DNA from: Schaalia sp. HMT-172
Lineage (GTDB): Bacteria; Actinomycetota; Actinomycetes; Actinomycetales; Actinomycetaceae
DNA: 64,000 nucleotides
Direction: 5' to 3'
Assembly (NCBI RefSeq): GCF_030644365.1
Contig: NZ_CP130058.1
Span: 2,418,001 to 2,482,000, forward strand
The position numbers and the translations under genes were made by a program. Under the pieces are notes generated by a model. It was given only the letters and a program-made list of their open reading frames with translations, was not told the origin of the DNA and made no database searches. Shown here piece by piece: positions 10,439-18,819 of this stretch (the first letter of the stretch is position 1; each line of letters begins with the position of its first letter).

Positions 10439-10460
10439 GGGTGCGAGCGGGGAGATCAGA

Positions 10461-12353
10461 TCACCAGATCCACACGCCGTGCTCGTCGAAGTAGCGCGGC
10501 GTCGAGCCGATGGTCAGGTGTCCCGTGGCCATCGCACCGTTGCCCTGGAGGTAGTACCAGGTGCCACCCAGGTTGAGCCATCCGGTGTACATGGAGCCCG
10601 AGGGGTTCATGAAGTACCAGGTGCCGTCCACCTTCACCCAACCGGTGCGCATCGCGCCGTCGGTGCCCAGGTAGTACCAGGAGTCGCCGATGTACTGCCA
10701 GCCGGTCGACATGGCGCCGTTACCCTGGAGGAAGAACCAGGTGCCGCCCAGGTTCAGCCATCCGGTGCGCATGGCGCCCGAGGGGTTCATGAAGTACCAG
10801 GTGCCGTCCACCTTCACCCAACCGGTGCGCATCGCGCCGTCGGTGCCCAGGTAGTACCAGGAACCGCCAACGGCCTGCCAGCCGGAGAGCTGGGCACCAG
10901 AGCCGTCGTGGAAGTACCAGGTGCCCGCGTCGTTCACCCAACCAGTGCGCATGTAGCCGCTGGCGTCGAAGCGGTAGGTGCGGCCGTCGATCATCATCGC
11001 CTTGCTGGCGGGGTACGAGCCGTCAGCGTTGCGGTACCACCAGCCGACCGAGTCCTGCATCCAGGAACCCGTGGGAGTGGGCTGCGGCTGGGGCTGCGGG
11101 TCCGGCTGGGGCTGCGGGTCCGGCTGCGGCTGGGGCTGGGGCTGCGGGTCCGGCTGAGGCTGCGGATCGGGCTGAGGCTGCGGGTCCGGCTGGGGCTGGG
11201 GGTCCGGCTGAGGCTGCGGATCGGGCTGGGGCTGGGGGTCCGGCTGGGGCTGGGGGTCCGGCTGGGGCTGGGGGTCCGGCTGAGGCTGCGGGTCCGGCTG
11301 GGGCTGGGGGTCCGGCTGAGGCTCGACCCACGGGGCCGGCGCCGTCGCGTCCTGCTTCACAGACTTAACAACGGCGATCGTCGTCGCCGTTGCCTCGGTT
11401 CCGTCGGGCAGGGTGGCGGTCAGGTTCACCTGATCCCAGTCAGCAACGTTGCTGCCGGTAATCGTCGCGCTCTTGCCGTCCTCGGCAGCCTTCAGGATGA
11501 CCGCACCGCCGTACTCCAGGCCCCAGGTCAGGGTCGCGTCCTTGAACTTCTTGGGCAGCAGCGGCTTGAGGGTGACGGTCTCGCCCTCCTCCATGTCCAC
11601 GCGCAGGTGGTCGACGGCGATCTCGTCCTCGCCCAACTCGGTGGCACAGACGTTGACGGTGGCCATCACCGGGTCGAAGACCATCGGATCCATGTAGTCG
11701 GAGACGGCTCGGACGTCCGAGCAGCCCTCCTTCAGGGCAGTCACGAGGCCCGACTCTTCATCGACGTTCAGGACGTCGATGTCATCGCCGGACCAATTGA
11801 TCTTCGTCATGTTGGCGTTCTCGGGCTGGTGCGTGACGCCGATGTTCGTCTGCTGACCGACAGTCATGTTGAGCTGACCCGACTCGATACCGAAGTCGAG
11901 GGAGGTCATGGCGACGGGCTCGATCGCGACGTCGGCACGCTTCGAGGGCTTTCCGTCGCTCCCCCACGCAACGAGCTTCACGGTCGCGGGCAAGGCCTCC
12001 GTGTGGCCAGCCTTCGTCCAGGCCGCCTGGATGTCGGAGAACTTGATCTCAAAGCTGTAGTGGTGAACGCCGTCGGCGGTGACGTTGCCGGGGAAGTCGA
12101 CAACGCGACGATAGAAGATGGCGTCGGTGGCCGGGTCGCGCAGGTCGATGCTGGACAGGCCCGGGTTGTCCTCGACCTTGAAGCTGACGGAACCGCCGAG
12201 CCCCTCACTGATGGTCGTAACCTGAGAAATCATGGGGCCGTACATGTCGGGGTCGGGCGCCGCAAACGCGGGGGCTCCGAAGGCTGCACCGGACGCCACT
12301 ACCGCGCCGGTCGCCAGGGTCGCCAGGAACGCCCTGTAAGTTAACTGGGACAT
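10461..12353 (-). CDS. Surface protein with BIG2-like domain and wall-binding repeats
   Basis: A 630-residue secreted protein. The ATG at 12353 follows GGAGTGAGT and begins a signal peptide ending near AFGAPAFAAPD. Domains in order are an Ig/Fn3-like segment with NPGLSSIDLRDPATDAIFYRRV (similar to segments in the adjacent proteases), a BIG2-type bacterial Ig-like domain (MTVGQQTNIGVTH...GLVTALKEG), a second beta-rich segment, a long Pro-Gln-Pro-Asp linker, and about eight GWV..GTWYFM/YYL..GAM.TG wall-binding repeats. It has no catalytic motif. It probably acts as an adhesin or scaffold held to the wall by the repeats. The shared repeat type and strand suggest it belongs with the protease cluster. 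Confidence 0.9.
   Translation of the reverse strand: MSQLTYRAFLATLATGAVVASGAAFGAPAFAAPDPDMYGPMISQVTTISEGLGGSVSFKVEDNPGLSSIDLRDPATDAIFYRRVVDFPGNVTADGVHHYSFEIKFSDIQAAWTKAGHTEALPATVKLVAWGSDGKPSKRADVAIEPVAMTSLDFGIESGQLNMTVGQQTNIGVTHQPENANMTKINWSGDDIDVLNVDEESGLVTALKEGCSDVRAVSDYMDPMVFDPVMATVNVCATELGEDEIAVDHLRVDMEEGETVTLKPLLPKKFKDATLTWGLEYGGAVILKAAEDGKSATITGSNVADWDQVNLTATLPDGTEATATTIAVVKSVKQDATAPAPWVEPQPDPQPQPDPQPQPDPQPQPDPQPQPDPQPQPDPQPQPDPQPQPDPQPQPDPQPQPDPQPQPQPQPDPQPQPDPQPQPQPTPTGSWMQDSVGWWYRNADGSYPASKAMMIDGRTYRFDASGYMRTGWVNDAGTWYFHDGSGAQLSGWQAVGGSWYYLGTDGAMRTGWVKVDGTWYFMNPSGAMRTGWLNLGGTWFFLQGNGAMSTGWQYIGDSWYYLGTDGAMRTGWVKVDGTWYFMNPSGSMYTGWLNLGGTWYYLQGNGAMATGHLTIGSTPRYFDEHGVWIW
11075..11333 (-). 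repeat. Pro-Gln-Pro-Asp minisatellite inside surface protein gene
   Basis: About 250 bp of short tandem units encode (PQPQPDPQ)n. Units differ mainly by silent changes (ctggggctgggggtccgg versus ctgaggctgcgggtccgg), which points to repeated slippage. The linker probably spans the wall and may vary in length between strains. Confidence 0.9.
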
Positions 12354-13052
12354 ACTCACTCCAATGTTGATCCAACGAACCATGCCAGGTGGTTAGGCTT
12401 AGCGGCTCGTAGGACGAACGGTACTGCGCAATTGAATACCTAGCAACGCATTACTGACTTACCATCACACAACTACAAGTGAATACGCGGGTTCTTTAGC
12501 GCAACCTAAGCCTATTTTTCAGCCGTTTCACAGCAGGAAACTTACCACTGCACATATGTTCGTTAGGATGCGCACATTTTCCCAGCAGATAACCCCTTAA
12601 ATTCCTGAAAGAATCAAGCCTAGGGTGAACTATTGACACGGTCAACAGGCGCGCGAGCTACGCACCAACACGAAGGAGCCCCTAACCCGCGTCAAACCCC
12701 TCCGCGCACCCCTCCGACGCGCCACCCGCGCAACACCCGCGCAACGCCCTCGCGCAACACCCTCGCGCAACACCCTCGCGCAACACCCCTCCACAACTCG
12801 CATGCAATTCCCCGAGGCGCCGACCTGGACAGGCCTCACAAACCGCGTGATTCCGCCATTGTGGATTCAAAGTTTGAAAGGTTGACAGGGAAATTGCATG
12901 CGAGATTGTGGGGGAACCATCGCCGCAACGCAGGAGGGCAGGGCGCAGCAGTTCCGCGCCCCCGCCGGCGCAGCTCCGCGCGCAGGCGCCGACGGCCCCT
13001 TCTGCCGGTCGGACAGCTCCAGGTTCGCGCGCAGACCCTTAAAGACCAGCCC
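12354..13052. other. 700-bp intergenic region with tandem repeats and repeat element A
   Basis: No gene is supported here. The left half is unusually AT-rich for the window and probably holds the promoter of the surface-protein gene. 12726-12795 is a run of about 15-bp units (ccctcgcgcaacacc). It is followed by one copy of the 102-104-nt inverted-repeat element (12799-12902). A 35-bp near-direct repeat around 'ctgccggtcggacagctccaggttcgcgcg' occurs at about 13000 and 13058, the second inside the end of the hydrolase gene. Confidence 0.6.
12799..12902 (+). repeat. Dispersed 102-104-nt element, copy A
   Basis: The left arm CGCATGCAATTCCCC and right arm GGGAAATTGCATGCG form terminal inverted repeats; pairing extends outward through ACAACT/AGATTGT. 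The internal motif is degenerate (ATTCCGCCATT). It is the most diverged of six copies and lies just beyond the 3' end of the hydrolase gene. Confidence 0.75.
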
Positions 13053-14783
13053 CTACTGCCGGTCGGACAGCTCCAGGTTCGCGCGCACGACGATGCCGAT
13101 GCGCGTCACCATCTGCTCGTCGACCCAGGACCCATCGAGCGCGTCCAGGCGCGGGTGCGCGCCCTCCTCGCCGGGCATGCGATCGAAGCCCAGGATCGCC
13201 CGCCACAGGGGGATGAGTTCCTCGTGGTACGTGTGCCCGTGCCCGCCGGGGGCAGTGCCCGCGACGGGCAGGTCCGCGAGCACCTGAATGTAGGTGACGA
13301 AGCGCGTGAACTCGACGTTGCGGGACACGTCGCGCCCGGCGCGCTCGCGCAGCCAATCCGGCTGCGTCCAGATCAGCTTGTTGTTCCACCATACGACCGG
13401 ATCGGAGGGGTGCTGGGCGTAGACGATGCGGGGGAACCCCCACGGCCCGAGCTCGCGCCCGTACAGGTCGGTGCGCAGGTCGGAGGGCTCGTTGGCGAAG
13501 CGCACGCGGCGCGCGTTGTGGACGACGGGGGCGACCTCGGGGCTGCCCTTGTGGCGCGCGGCCGTCAGGGCCCTGTGCATCGGCGTGAAGGCGGGGGTCC
13601 CCACCCACAAGGCACCGTCCACCTGGGCCAGCGCCTCCTCGACCGAGGAGAAGACGGACTGCGACGCGAAGGCCCCCAGCGACTCGCCGCACACGAACAG
13701 CGCGGGGCGGTCGGCCTCGTCCATGGAGTCCAGCTCGGCGCGCACCGCGCGAAAGAGCGCCGCCGAGGCGTCCTGCGCGGGCTCGAGGCCGGTGAGCCAG
13801 TTCAGCACCGAGGGCACGTAGGAGTACTGCAACGAGGCCGTGGCACAGTTGCCGCGCGTGAGGAACTCGAGGGGTTGGACCTGCCATTCGTCGACCCACC
13901 CGGAGCCGGTTGACGCGGCGAGGAGGATGACGGCGCGGTCGAAGGCGCCCGTGCGCCGAAGCTCGGCGACGACCGTGGCCGCGGCCGCCTCGATGCCCGC
14001 CCCGCCGGTGGGCATGCCGGCGTAGACACGGATCGGCTCCATGGCCTCGCCGCCGCTCACCTGCGCGATGTCGAGTCGCGAGGGGCCGCGCCCGAGGAAC
14101 ACGCGCCCCTGGCCGCCCACCGACTCCCAGGTGACGGGCGAGGCCGGGGACGCCGAGCGCTCGGGCACGAAGGGTTTGTAGATGCCTCGCGCGGTGCGCA
14201 GGTTCATGCGTTCGGCGTGGCGGCGGAAGAAGCCGATGCCTCCGCGCAGGATGACGTTCGACGTCAGGAAGAAGACGATGGCGCACAGGATGGCGACGCC
14301 GACCACGAAGGCGGCGGGGCGAGGCATGTAATCGCCCAGGGCCGCGATCAGCAGGCGCCCCACGCGGTTGAGCCCGCCGAGGATTGCCAGGAGCGTCCAG
14401 GACACGACGACCGTGCCCGCGGTTCCCAGGATGTACTCCCCGAAGGTCTCCCCCGGCATGTTGACGAGGGCCGCGGCCTTGCGCGCGCGCCGATAGGACT
14501 GGATGACGGCGTAGAGCCACCAGACGGCGAAGAGGGCGCCGGCGGCCACGCGGAAGCCGATCTCGACGGGTTCAGAGGCCCGAATCGTCAAGCCCGTGGC
14601 GGTGAAAATGCGCGCGCCGACGTTCTGCACGAGGACGCCGGCGACGTAGCCGCCGGTGACCAGGACGCCCGAGGCGACCGCGTGCCACGCCCACGAACGC
14701 GCCATGAGCGAGGGGGACACGCTCACCGCGTACATGGCGAGCGCAGCGATCACTCCCAGAAACGACAAACCCATGATGCCCAT
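13053..14783 (-). CDS. Membrane alpha/beta-hydrolase family protein
   Basis: A 576-residue protein if translated from the ATG at 14783 (MGIMGLSF); longer starts to 14909 would run into the divergent gene's leader and have no better ribosome site. The N-terminal 250 residues have about four membrane segments (for example FLGVIAALAMYAVSV and MPRPAAFVVGVAILCAIVFFL). The C-terminal half resembles the actinobacterial 'alpha/beta-hydrolase family' (Abhydrolase_9, with its membrane N-terminal domain). It has a nucleophile elbow GESLG, a preceding Asp/Gly-rich region, and a late His in PGGHGHTYHEELIPLW. The substrate is unknown; a lipid or wall-linked ester is plausible. The start site is uncertain. 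Confidence 0.8.
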   Translation of the reverse strand: MGIMGLSFLGVIAALAMYAVSVSPSLMARSWAWHAVASGVLVTGGYVAGVLVQNVGARIFTATGLTIRASEPVEIGFRVAAGALFAVWWLYAVIQSYRRARKAAALVNMPGETFGEYILGTAGTVVVSWTLLAILGGLNRVGRLLIAALGDYMPRPAAFVVGVAILCAIVFFLTSNVILRGGIGFFRRHAERMNLRTARGIYKPFVPERSASPASPVTWESVGGQGRVFLGRGPSRLDIAQVSGGEAMEPIRVYAGMPTGGAGIEAAAATVVAELRRTGAFDRAVILLAASTGSGWVDEWQVQPLEFLTRGNCATASLQYSYVPSVLNWLTGLEPAQDASAALFRAVRAELDSMDEADRPALFVCGESLGAFASQSVFSSVEEALAQVDGALWVGTPAFTPMHRALTAARHKGSPEVAPVVHNARRVRFANEPSDLRTDLYGRELGPWGFPRIVYAQHPSDPVVWWNNKLIWTQPDWLRERAGRDVSRNVEFTRFVTYIQVLADLPVAGTAPGGHGHTYHEELIPLWRAILGFDRMPGEEGAHPRLDALDGSWVDEQMVTRIGIVVRANLELSDRQ

Positions 14784-14902
14784 TGTGCCAGGCGCGCTGG
14801 CCCGGTTCAGGAGGGGACGAGGCCGGGGCCGCTGGGTTGGGTGCTCTGATAGTGTTAGTGGACTCGCGCCGCAGCGAATGACATGGTCACCGGGAGGGCA
14901 TG

Positions 14903-15817
14903 ATGACAACGAGGACGATGACGGGGCGCGCCCGACGGGCCGCCCGCTGGGCCGCCTGCGCGGCCACCGTTGCGCTGTGCGTGGTGGGCGTTGTCGCCCC
15001 CACCCCTGCGATGGCGGCGATCCCCACGCCGGCAGTGTCGCTGACCGAGCGTCCCGAGATGCCCATCGTGCCCGACGTGCCCATCGAGGTCTGGATCGAT
15101 GTGCGTCCCACGGCCATCGAGGATGCTTCCGGCGACTACATCTCAGCCCAAGAACTGAGCATGTCCTTCTTAGGCGGCTTTTTTGATGATGGCACCCGCC
15201 TCTGGAAAGAGGACTGCATCGCCTTGACGAACACCCTGCTGACGGGTCGTTCGAAGGAGTTCGAGGCGAAGGTCAGCTGGGTCGGCGAACGCTGCGACGT
15301 CTCTCTGAAATACTCAGGGGAGTCCCGCCACGTCTTCTACTCCCTGGACGACGCGGGCACCATGCAGGTCCGCGTTCCCATGGGCCTCGTCAACCGTATA
15401 CTGTCCGCCCTCGGCGAGACCACTGTCACGCAATTGAGAATCCACTTCGACAGTATCAATAACGCCCACTGCAACGGCGATCCGACCCGTAAGGAGGAAA
15501 ACGAGTTCCTCGTCTACAGCAACTCCACGACGTGCGAGTGGGACACCCGGGACGGCGCGACGATCCCCTTGACCGATGACCCCCTCATTGAGGGGGAGGT
15601 CGACAATACCTTCTTCACCATCCTCAACGGAACGGTCGGCCCGTTCATGGACCCAGCCGTGCCCATCGACCCCCTGACGATTCCAACCCCGGCCGCGCCC
15701 GAGCTGAGCGAGGGAGGCACTGACCGGGGAGTGGTCATCGGGGTGAGCGCCTCTGTTATCGTCCTGCTCCTCATTGGCGGAGCATCCTTCATCTGGGCGC
15801 TACGCTCTCGGCGCTAG
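14903..15817 (+). CDS. Secreted protein with C-terminal membrane anchor, unknown
   Basis: About 304 residues. GGAGGG lies five bases before the ATG at 14903 (an ATG at 14900 is also possible). A signal peptide (AACAATVALCVVGVVAPTPAMAA) is followed by a beta-rich ectodomain with four cysteines, a Pro-rich spacer, and a final helix (GVVIGVSASVIVLLLIGGASFIWAL) ending in Arg-Ser-Arg-Arg. This is a type I membrane topology. I do not recognise the ectodomain. It is the first plus-strand gene before the T7SS-type effector cassette and could be part of it, but the 130-bp gap makes this only a guess. Confidence 0.75.
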   Translation: MTTRTMTGRARRAARWAACAATVALCVVGVVAPTPAMAAIPTPAVSLTERPEMPIVPDVPIEVWIDVRPTAIEDASGDYISAQELSMSFLGGFFDDGTRLWKEDCIALTNTLLTGRSKEFEAKVSWVGERCDVSLKYSGESRHVFYSLDDAGTMQVRVPMGLVNRILSALGETTVTQLRIHFDSINNAHCNGDPTRKEENEFLVYSNSTTCEWDTRDGATIPLTDDPLIEGEVDNTFFTILNGTVGPFMDPAVPIDPLTIPTPAAPELSEGGTDRGVVIGVSASVIVLLLIGGASFIWALRSRR

Positions 15818-15950
15818 GGGATGCGGCGGCCTATCCGCGTCCGCTCAGCGGGCGTTACGATGGCTCTCACGGGCCACGATCTCGCCGTATTCTTGCCACC
15901 AGGTTAACGGTTCACGTAGAATAGTTGGTGTCTAGGTGTGGAAGGTGACT

Positions 15951-16355
15951 ATGCCGCTGTTCGAGGATGATCCCGACCTGATCCGCCGCCAGGAGCGTCA
16001 GGTTCGCGAGCAGGCCGAGCGTGCCCGCGTCATGCGCCAGCAGATCGAGGCCGTCCAAGGAGTGGGCAACTCTCCAGACAGCAGCGTCGAGGTGGTCGTC
16101 GACTCCGGCGGAACGCTCCTCGGCATCGGCATCGAGGGCGTGTCCAACGAGGTGTGCGAGGCGATCATAGCCGCCTACGCGGCCGCCCGACGCGACGCTG
16201 GCGAGCAGGTCATCAGCGCCTCCCAGGCTGCCTTTGGCGAGAACTACGCGGGCATTGAGCGCATGCGCTCGCTGTATGGGGTGCCCGACCCGGATGAGCC
16301 GGAGGAGCCGGAGGACGAAGCCCCGCACCTGTGGACTCACGCACGGAGGCCCTGA
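15951..16355 (+). CDS. YbaB/EbfC-like protein of T7SS effector cassette
   Basis: 134 residues from the ATG at 15951, with GGAAGG just upstream. A charged coiled-coil N-terminus (RRQERQVREQAERARVMRQQIEAVQ) leads into VEVVVDSGGTLLGIGIEGVS, the beta-hairpin pattern of YbaB/EbfC nucleoid-associated proteins. In actinobacteria such proteins often sit directly before EspC/WXG-type small secreted proteins, as here. The stop codon abuts the next start (TGA-GTG), so the two are translationally coupled. A role as chaperone or assembly factor for the effector is an inference from context. Confidence 0.75.
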   Translation: MPLFEDDPDLIRRQERQVREQAERARVMRQQIEAVQGVGNSPDSSVEVVVDSGGTLLGIGIEGVSNEVCEAIIAAYAAARRDAGEQVISASQAAFGENYAGIERMRSLYGVPDPDEPEEPEDEAPHLWTHARRP

Positions 16356-16694
16356 GTGTCGGATACTTTCTCAGTTGATCCCGCGGCCCTGATCGCCCAC
16401 GCCAGGCGACTCGCCTCCTATCAGAGCGACCTCGAGCAGGCCTCCGACGCGCTGCGCCAGACCTCCGCCTCCAGCGGTGCCTTCGGGATGATGGTCGGCC
16501 CCTTCATCGCTCCTCTTTTCCAGCTCGTCGAGGCGGGCGAGCAGCTCGCGATCGGCGGGGCGGGCTTCGCCCTCGATAAGCTCTCACAGTCCCTGGTCGC
16601 CAGCGCCCGCAGCTTCGAGGCGCGCGAGGCCTCCTCGTCGGCCTCCCTGAGCCAGGCCGGCTCGGGTCTGGACGGAGGGTACCGTGGCAACTGA
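16356..16694 (+). CDS. EspC-like type VII secretion partner protein
   Basis: 112 residues, GTG start directly after the preceding stop with GGAGG seven bases upstream. It is almost entirely helical, with two helices separated by a Gly-rich turn (SGAFGMMVGPFIAPL), and starts FSVDPAALIAHARRLASYQSDLEQASDALR. This matches the EspC/'type VII secretion target' family of small helical hairpin proteins. Its last 11 bp overlap the toxin gene, a typical arrangement in which the small protein pairs with the N-terminal helical domain of the toxin for export. Confidence 0.75.
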   Translation: MSDTFSVDPAALIAHARRLASYQSDLEQASDALRQTSASSGAFGMMVGPFIAPLFQLVEAGEQLAIGGAGFALDKLSQSLVASARSFEAREASSSASLSQAGSGLDGGYRGN

Positions 16695-17910
16695 CGGCAC
16701 CAATCCCCTGGTCGCACAGCGTCAGGACACCACGTCGACCCTGTCGGGGGCCGGCGTCTTCGATGACATCGAACAGCTCAGCGAGGCGATCGACAATAAG
16801 TCGTGGGTCAGTGGCACCCTGGCGGGCGTCGCGCTGGGCGTCGACACGATTGCCTACGTGTCTGATCCTCTGGCCACTCTCATGGCGTGGGGCATCGGGT
16901 GGGTGTTCGACCATATTCAGCCCTTCAAGGATTGGCTGCTCCAGCTCGCCGGAGACGCGGACCAGCTGCGCGCGAACGGGCAGACGTGGAAGAACGTCGC
17001 CGCGACCTTGAAGGCCGCGGCGGACAACATCGAGAGCGACGTTCGTTCCTCCTTCCCCGACGGGTCCTTCACGGGAAGCACCGCGACCGCGTATTTCGCC
17101 GCATCGGGCGCCACGACCAAGGGCATCGCCATGACGGGGACGCTCTCGGGAGCGGTCGGCACCGCCTACGACGTGTGCGCGGTGATCATCCAATTCGTCC
17201 ACGACTTCGTGCGCGACGCGATCAGCCAGGTCGTCGCCTCCATCCTGTCCTACGCGGTCGAGCTGGTCGCGTCCTTCGGGACCGCCTTCCCCCTCGTCAT
17301 GGAGCAGATTTCCACCAAGGTCGCCTCCTTGATGAGCGGCGTCTCCAAGCGCATTTCGGCCCTGAAGGAATCGCTGTCGAACCTGGGCGCCAAGCTGACC
17401 AACGCCGATCAGCTCCTGAAGTCGCTCAAAGAATGGCTCCATAAGCTCACCCACTCGGACGTGCCGAAGGCCGACGTGGACGCTCCGGCAGCGCCGAAGG
17501 CCTCGACCGACGCGCCAAACCCGCACTTGGGCGATCCGGCGCACAACTACGGCACGTTTGTGGACGACGACGGGATCCCGCACGTTGACCCCAGCGATCC
17601 GCGCCCGTACCTGAACCCGAAGAATAGACCCTCATTCCGCAAGGGGATTGTGGACAAGGTCAGAGATGAATTCACCGATGCCGACGGCGTTTTGCATGAC
17701 TGGCGCGGCAAACCTGTCGATTGGCAGCCGGGCCAGCCCCGAGCGGGCATCTGGGACATGGGGCATAAGCCCGGTCACAAGTACAGTGACGTATGGAGAT
17801 CGTATGTCAATGGCGAGATGACGCCACAGCAATTTCTCGATTGGTATAATGAACCAAAGAACTATCGAGTCGAGTTTTCATCGAGAAACAGGGCTCATAT
17901 CGATGAATAG
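16684..17910 (+). CDS. T7SS-type polymorphic toxin with GH-E nuclease domain
   Basis: 408 residues from a GTG. Residues 1-250 are long helices with hydrophobic stretches, as in LXG/WXG-type export domains. A Pro/Asp-rich linker (about 255-285) precedes a C-terminal domain at about 350-408: IWDMGHKPGHKYSDVW followed by a conserved Glu in GEMT, FLDWYN, and a final RNRAHIDE. This Gly-His...Glu...His...Glu pattern is that of the GH-E group of HNH/endonuclease VII nucleases found at the tips of polymorphic toxins. Presumed action is nucleic-acid cleavage in a competitor cell. The next two genes are immunity candidates. No secretion ATPase (EccC) is in the window. Confidence 0.8.
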   Translation: MATDGTNPLVAQRQDTTSTLSGAGVFDDIEQLSEAIDNKSWVSGTLAGVALGVDTIAYVSDPLATLMAWGIGWVFDHIQPFKDWLLQLAGDADQLRANGQTWKNVAATLKAAADNIESDVRSSFPDGSFTGSTATAYFAASGATTKGIAMTGTLSGAVGTAYDVCAVIIQFVHDFVRDAISQVVASILSYAVELVASFGTAFPLVMEQISTKVASLMSGVSKRISALKESLSNLGAKLTNADQLLKSLKEWLHKLTHSDVPKADVDAPAAPKASTDAPNPHLGDPAHNYGTFVDDDGIPHVDPSDPRPYLNPKNRPSFRKGIVDKVRDEFTDADGVLHDWRGKPVDWQPGQPRAGIWDMGHKPGHKYSDVWRSYVNGEMTPQQFLDWYNEPKNYRVEFSSRNRAHIDE

Positions 17911-17925
17911 CGGGTGGAATCTCTG

Positions 17926-18480
17926 ATGACGTCTATCTTTGCGGTCGCACACAGGGGAACCTTCGATCAATTCAACGAGTTGTTTTCCGACGGGGACGAA
18001 AAGCGTGTGCGGTGGGGCAAGAGCCTCTTCATCGAGGCGCTCAGCAACACCGATCCCGCGCAGCGCTACCCGATGTGCGACTTCCTGCTAGACCGCGATT
18101 GCGTTCTCGATGCCGGCACCACGGACGGAACGAACCCGTTCCACATTCTCTTCGCGCAAGGCGCGCGCGACGTTGACCGGGACGTCGCGCTATGCCGCCG
18201 CCTCATGGATCGAGGCGTAGCGCTCGGTCAAGCGGACAAGAACGGGTGCATCCCCCTGGTCCACCTGATCTCCACGCAGGAGTACTCCGACGAGGAGCTC
18301 ACCCCCCTGTACGACCTCGTCTTCGCCTCCCCCGATCCCGGTTTCGACATCGAGCTGACGGGCTCGCACGATACCATGTACGACGTCGCTCGACGCTGGC
18401 CCCATCGCCAGGCACTGGCCGATCGCATCGCACGCTACCTGGAGGCCAGGAGCGAGAGACACACGGAGGAACACGCATGA
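17926..18480 (+). CDS. Ankyrin-like immunity protein candidate
   Basis: 184 residues from the ATG at 17926, preceded by GGTGGA; an in-frame GTG at 17914 is less likely. It contains ankyrin-like helix pairs, clearest in DGTNPFHILFAQGARDVDRDVALCRRLMDRGVALGQADKNGCIPLVHLI. It lies 15 bp after the GH-E toxin and overlaps the next gene by 4 bp (ATGA). Ankyrin-repeat proteins are a known immunity type beside polymorphic toxins; the pairing here is inferred from position. Confidence 0.7.
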   Translation: MTSIFAVAHRGTFDQFNELFSDGDEKRVRWGKSLFIEALSNTDPAQRYPMCDFLLDRDCVLDAGTTDGTNPFHILFAQGARDVDRDVALCRRLMDRGVALGQADKNGCIPLVHLISTQEYSDEELTPLYDLVFASPDPGFDIELTGSHDTMYDVARRWPHRQALADRIARYLEARSERHTEEHA

Positions 18481-18806
18481 CCACGTTCATCGAAAACGCC
18501 GGAGCGGCCATCGTCTCGCGCAAGATCGTCGAGCGGACGGGCAACATCAAGTGGTTGACCCGCGAGACGCCCTTCGCGCCGCAGGACTCCGGATGGCGCG
18601 TCCTGTCAGACCGCGACACCGAGGAGTACCTGTCGAATCCCGCGAACATGACAGTGGTCGACTTCAACGAGCTGTGCGCCCTCGAACCGGCCTGCATCGG
18701 CATCTACCTCCTGCCGGTTGGCTCCGACATTCAGCTCGTCGTCGAGCCCGACGGCCGCCGCCGCTGGTTCGACAACAAGACCGAGCGCGAGATCACCTTC
18801 GACTAG
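18477..18806 (+). CDS. DUF2185 (Imm33-type) immunity protein candidate
   Basis: 109 residues. The pattern AAIVSRKIVERTGNIKWLTRETPFAPQDSGWRVLSDRDTEEYL followed by VVDFNELCALEPACIGIYLLPVGS matches the DUF2185 family, which is listed among immunity proteins of polymorphic toxin systems. The ATGA overlap with the ankyrin-like gene means the two are co-translated. A second immunity gene after one toxin may be an orphan left by a toxin-tip exchange, or may protect against a related toxin. Confidence 0.75.
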   Translation: MTTFIENAGAAIVSRKIVERTGNIKWLTRETPFAPQDSGWRVLSDRDTEEYLSNPANMTVVDFNELCALEPACIGIYLLPVGSDIQLVVEPDGRRRWFDNKTEREITFD

Positions 18807-18819
18807 GAAGCGGCCAGCC

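Noticed and set aside
10479-12344. 621-codon plus-strand frame opposite the surface protein
   Set aside because: Mirror of the Pro-Gln-Pro-Asp and wall-binding repeats; no start signal or domain.
12391-12409. Possible second iron box (GGTTAGGCTTAG) upstream of the surface-protein gene
   Set aside because: Only the core resembles the DtxR consensus; outer positions and the second half-site do not fit.
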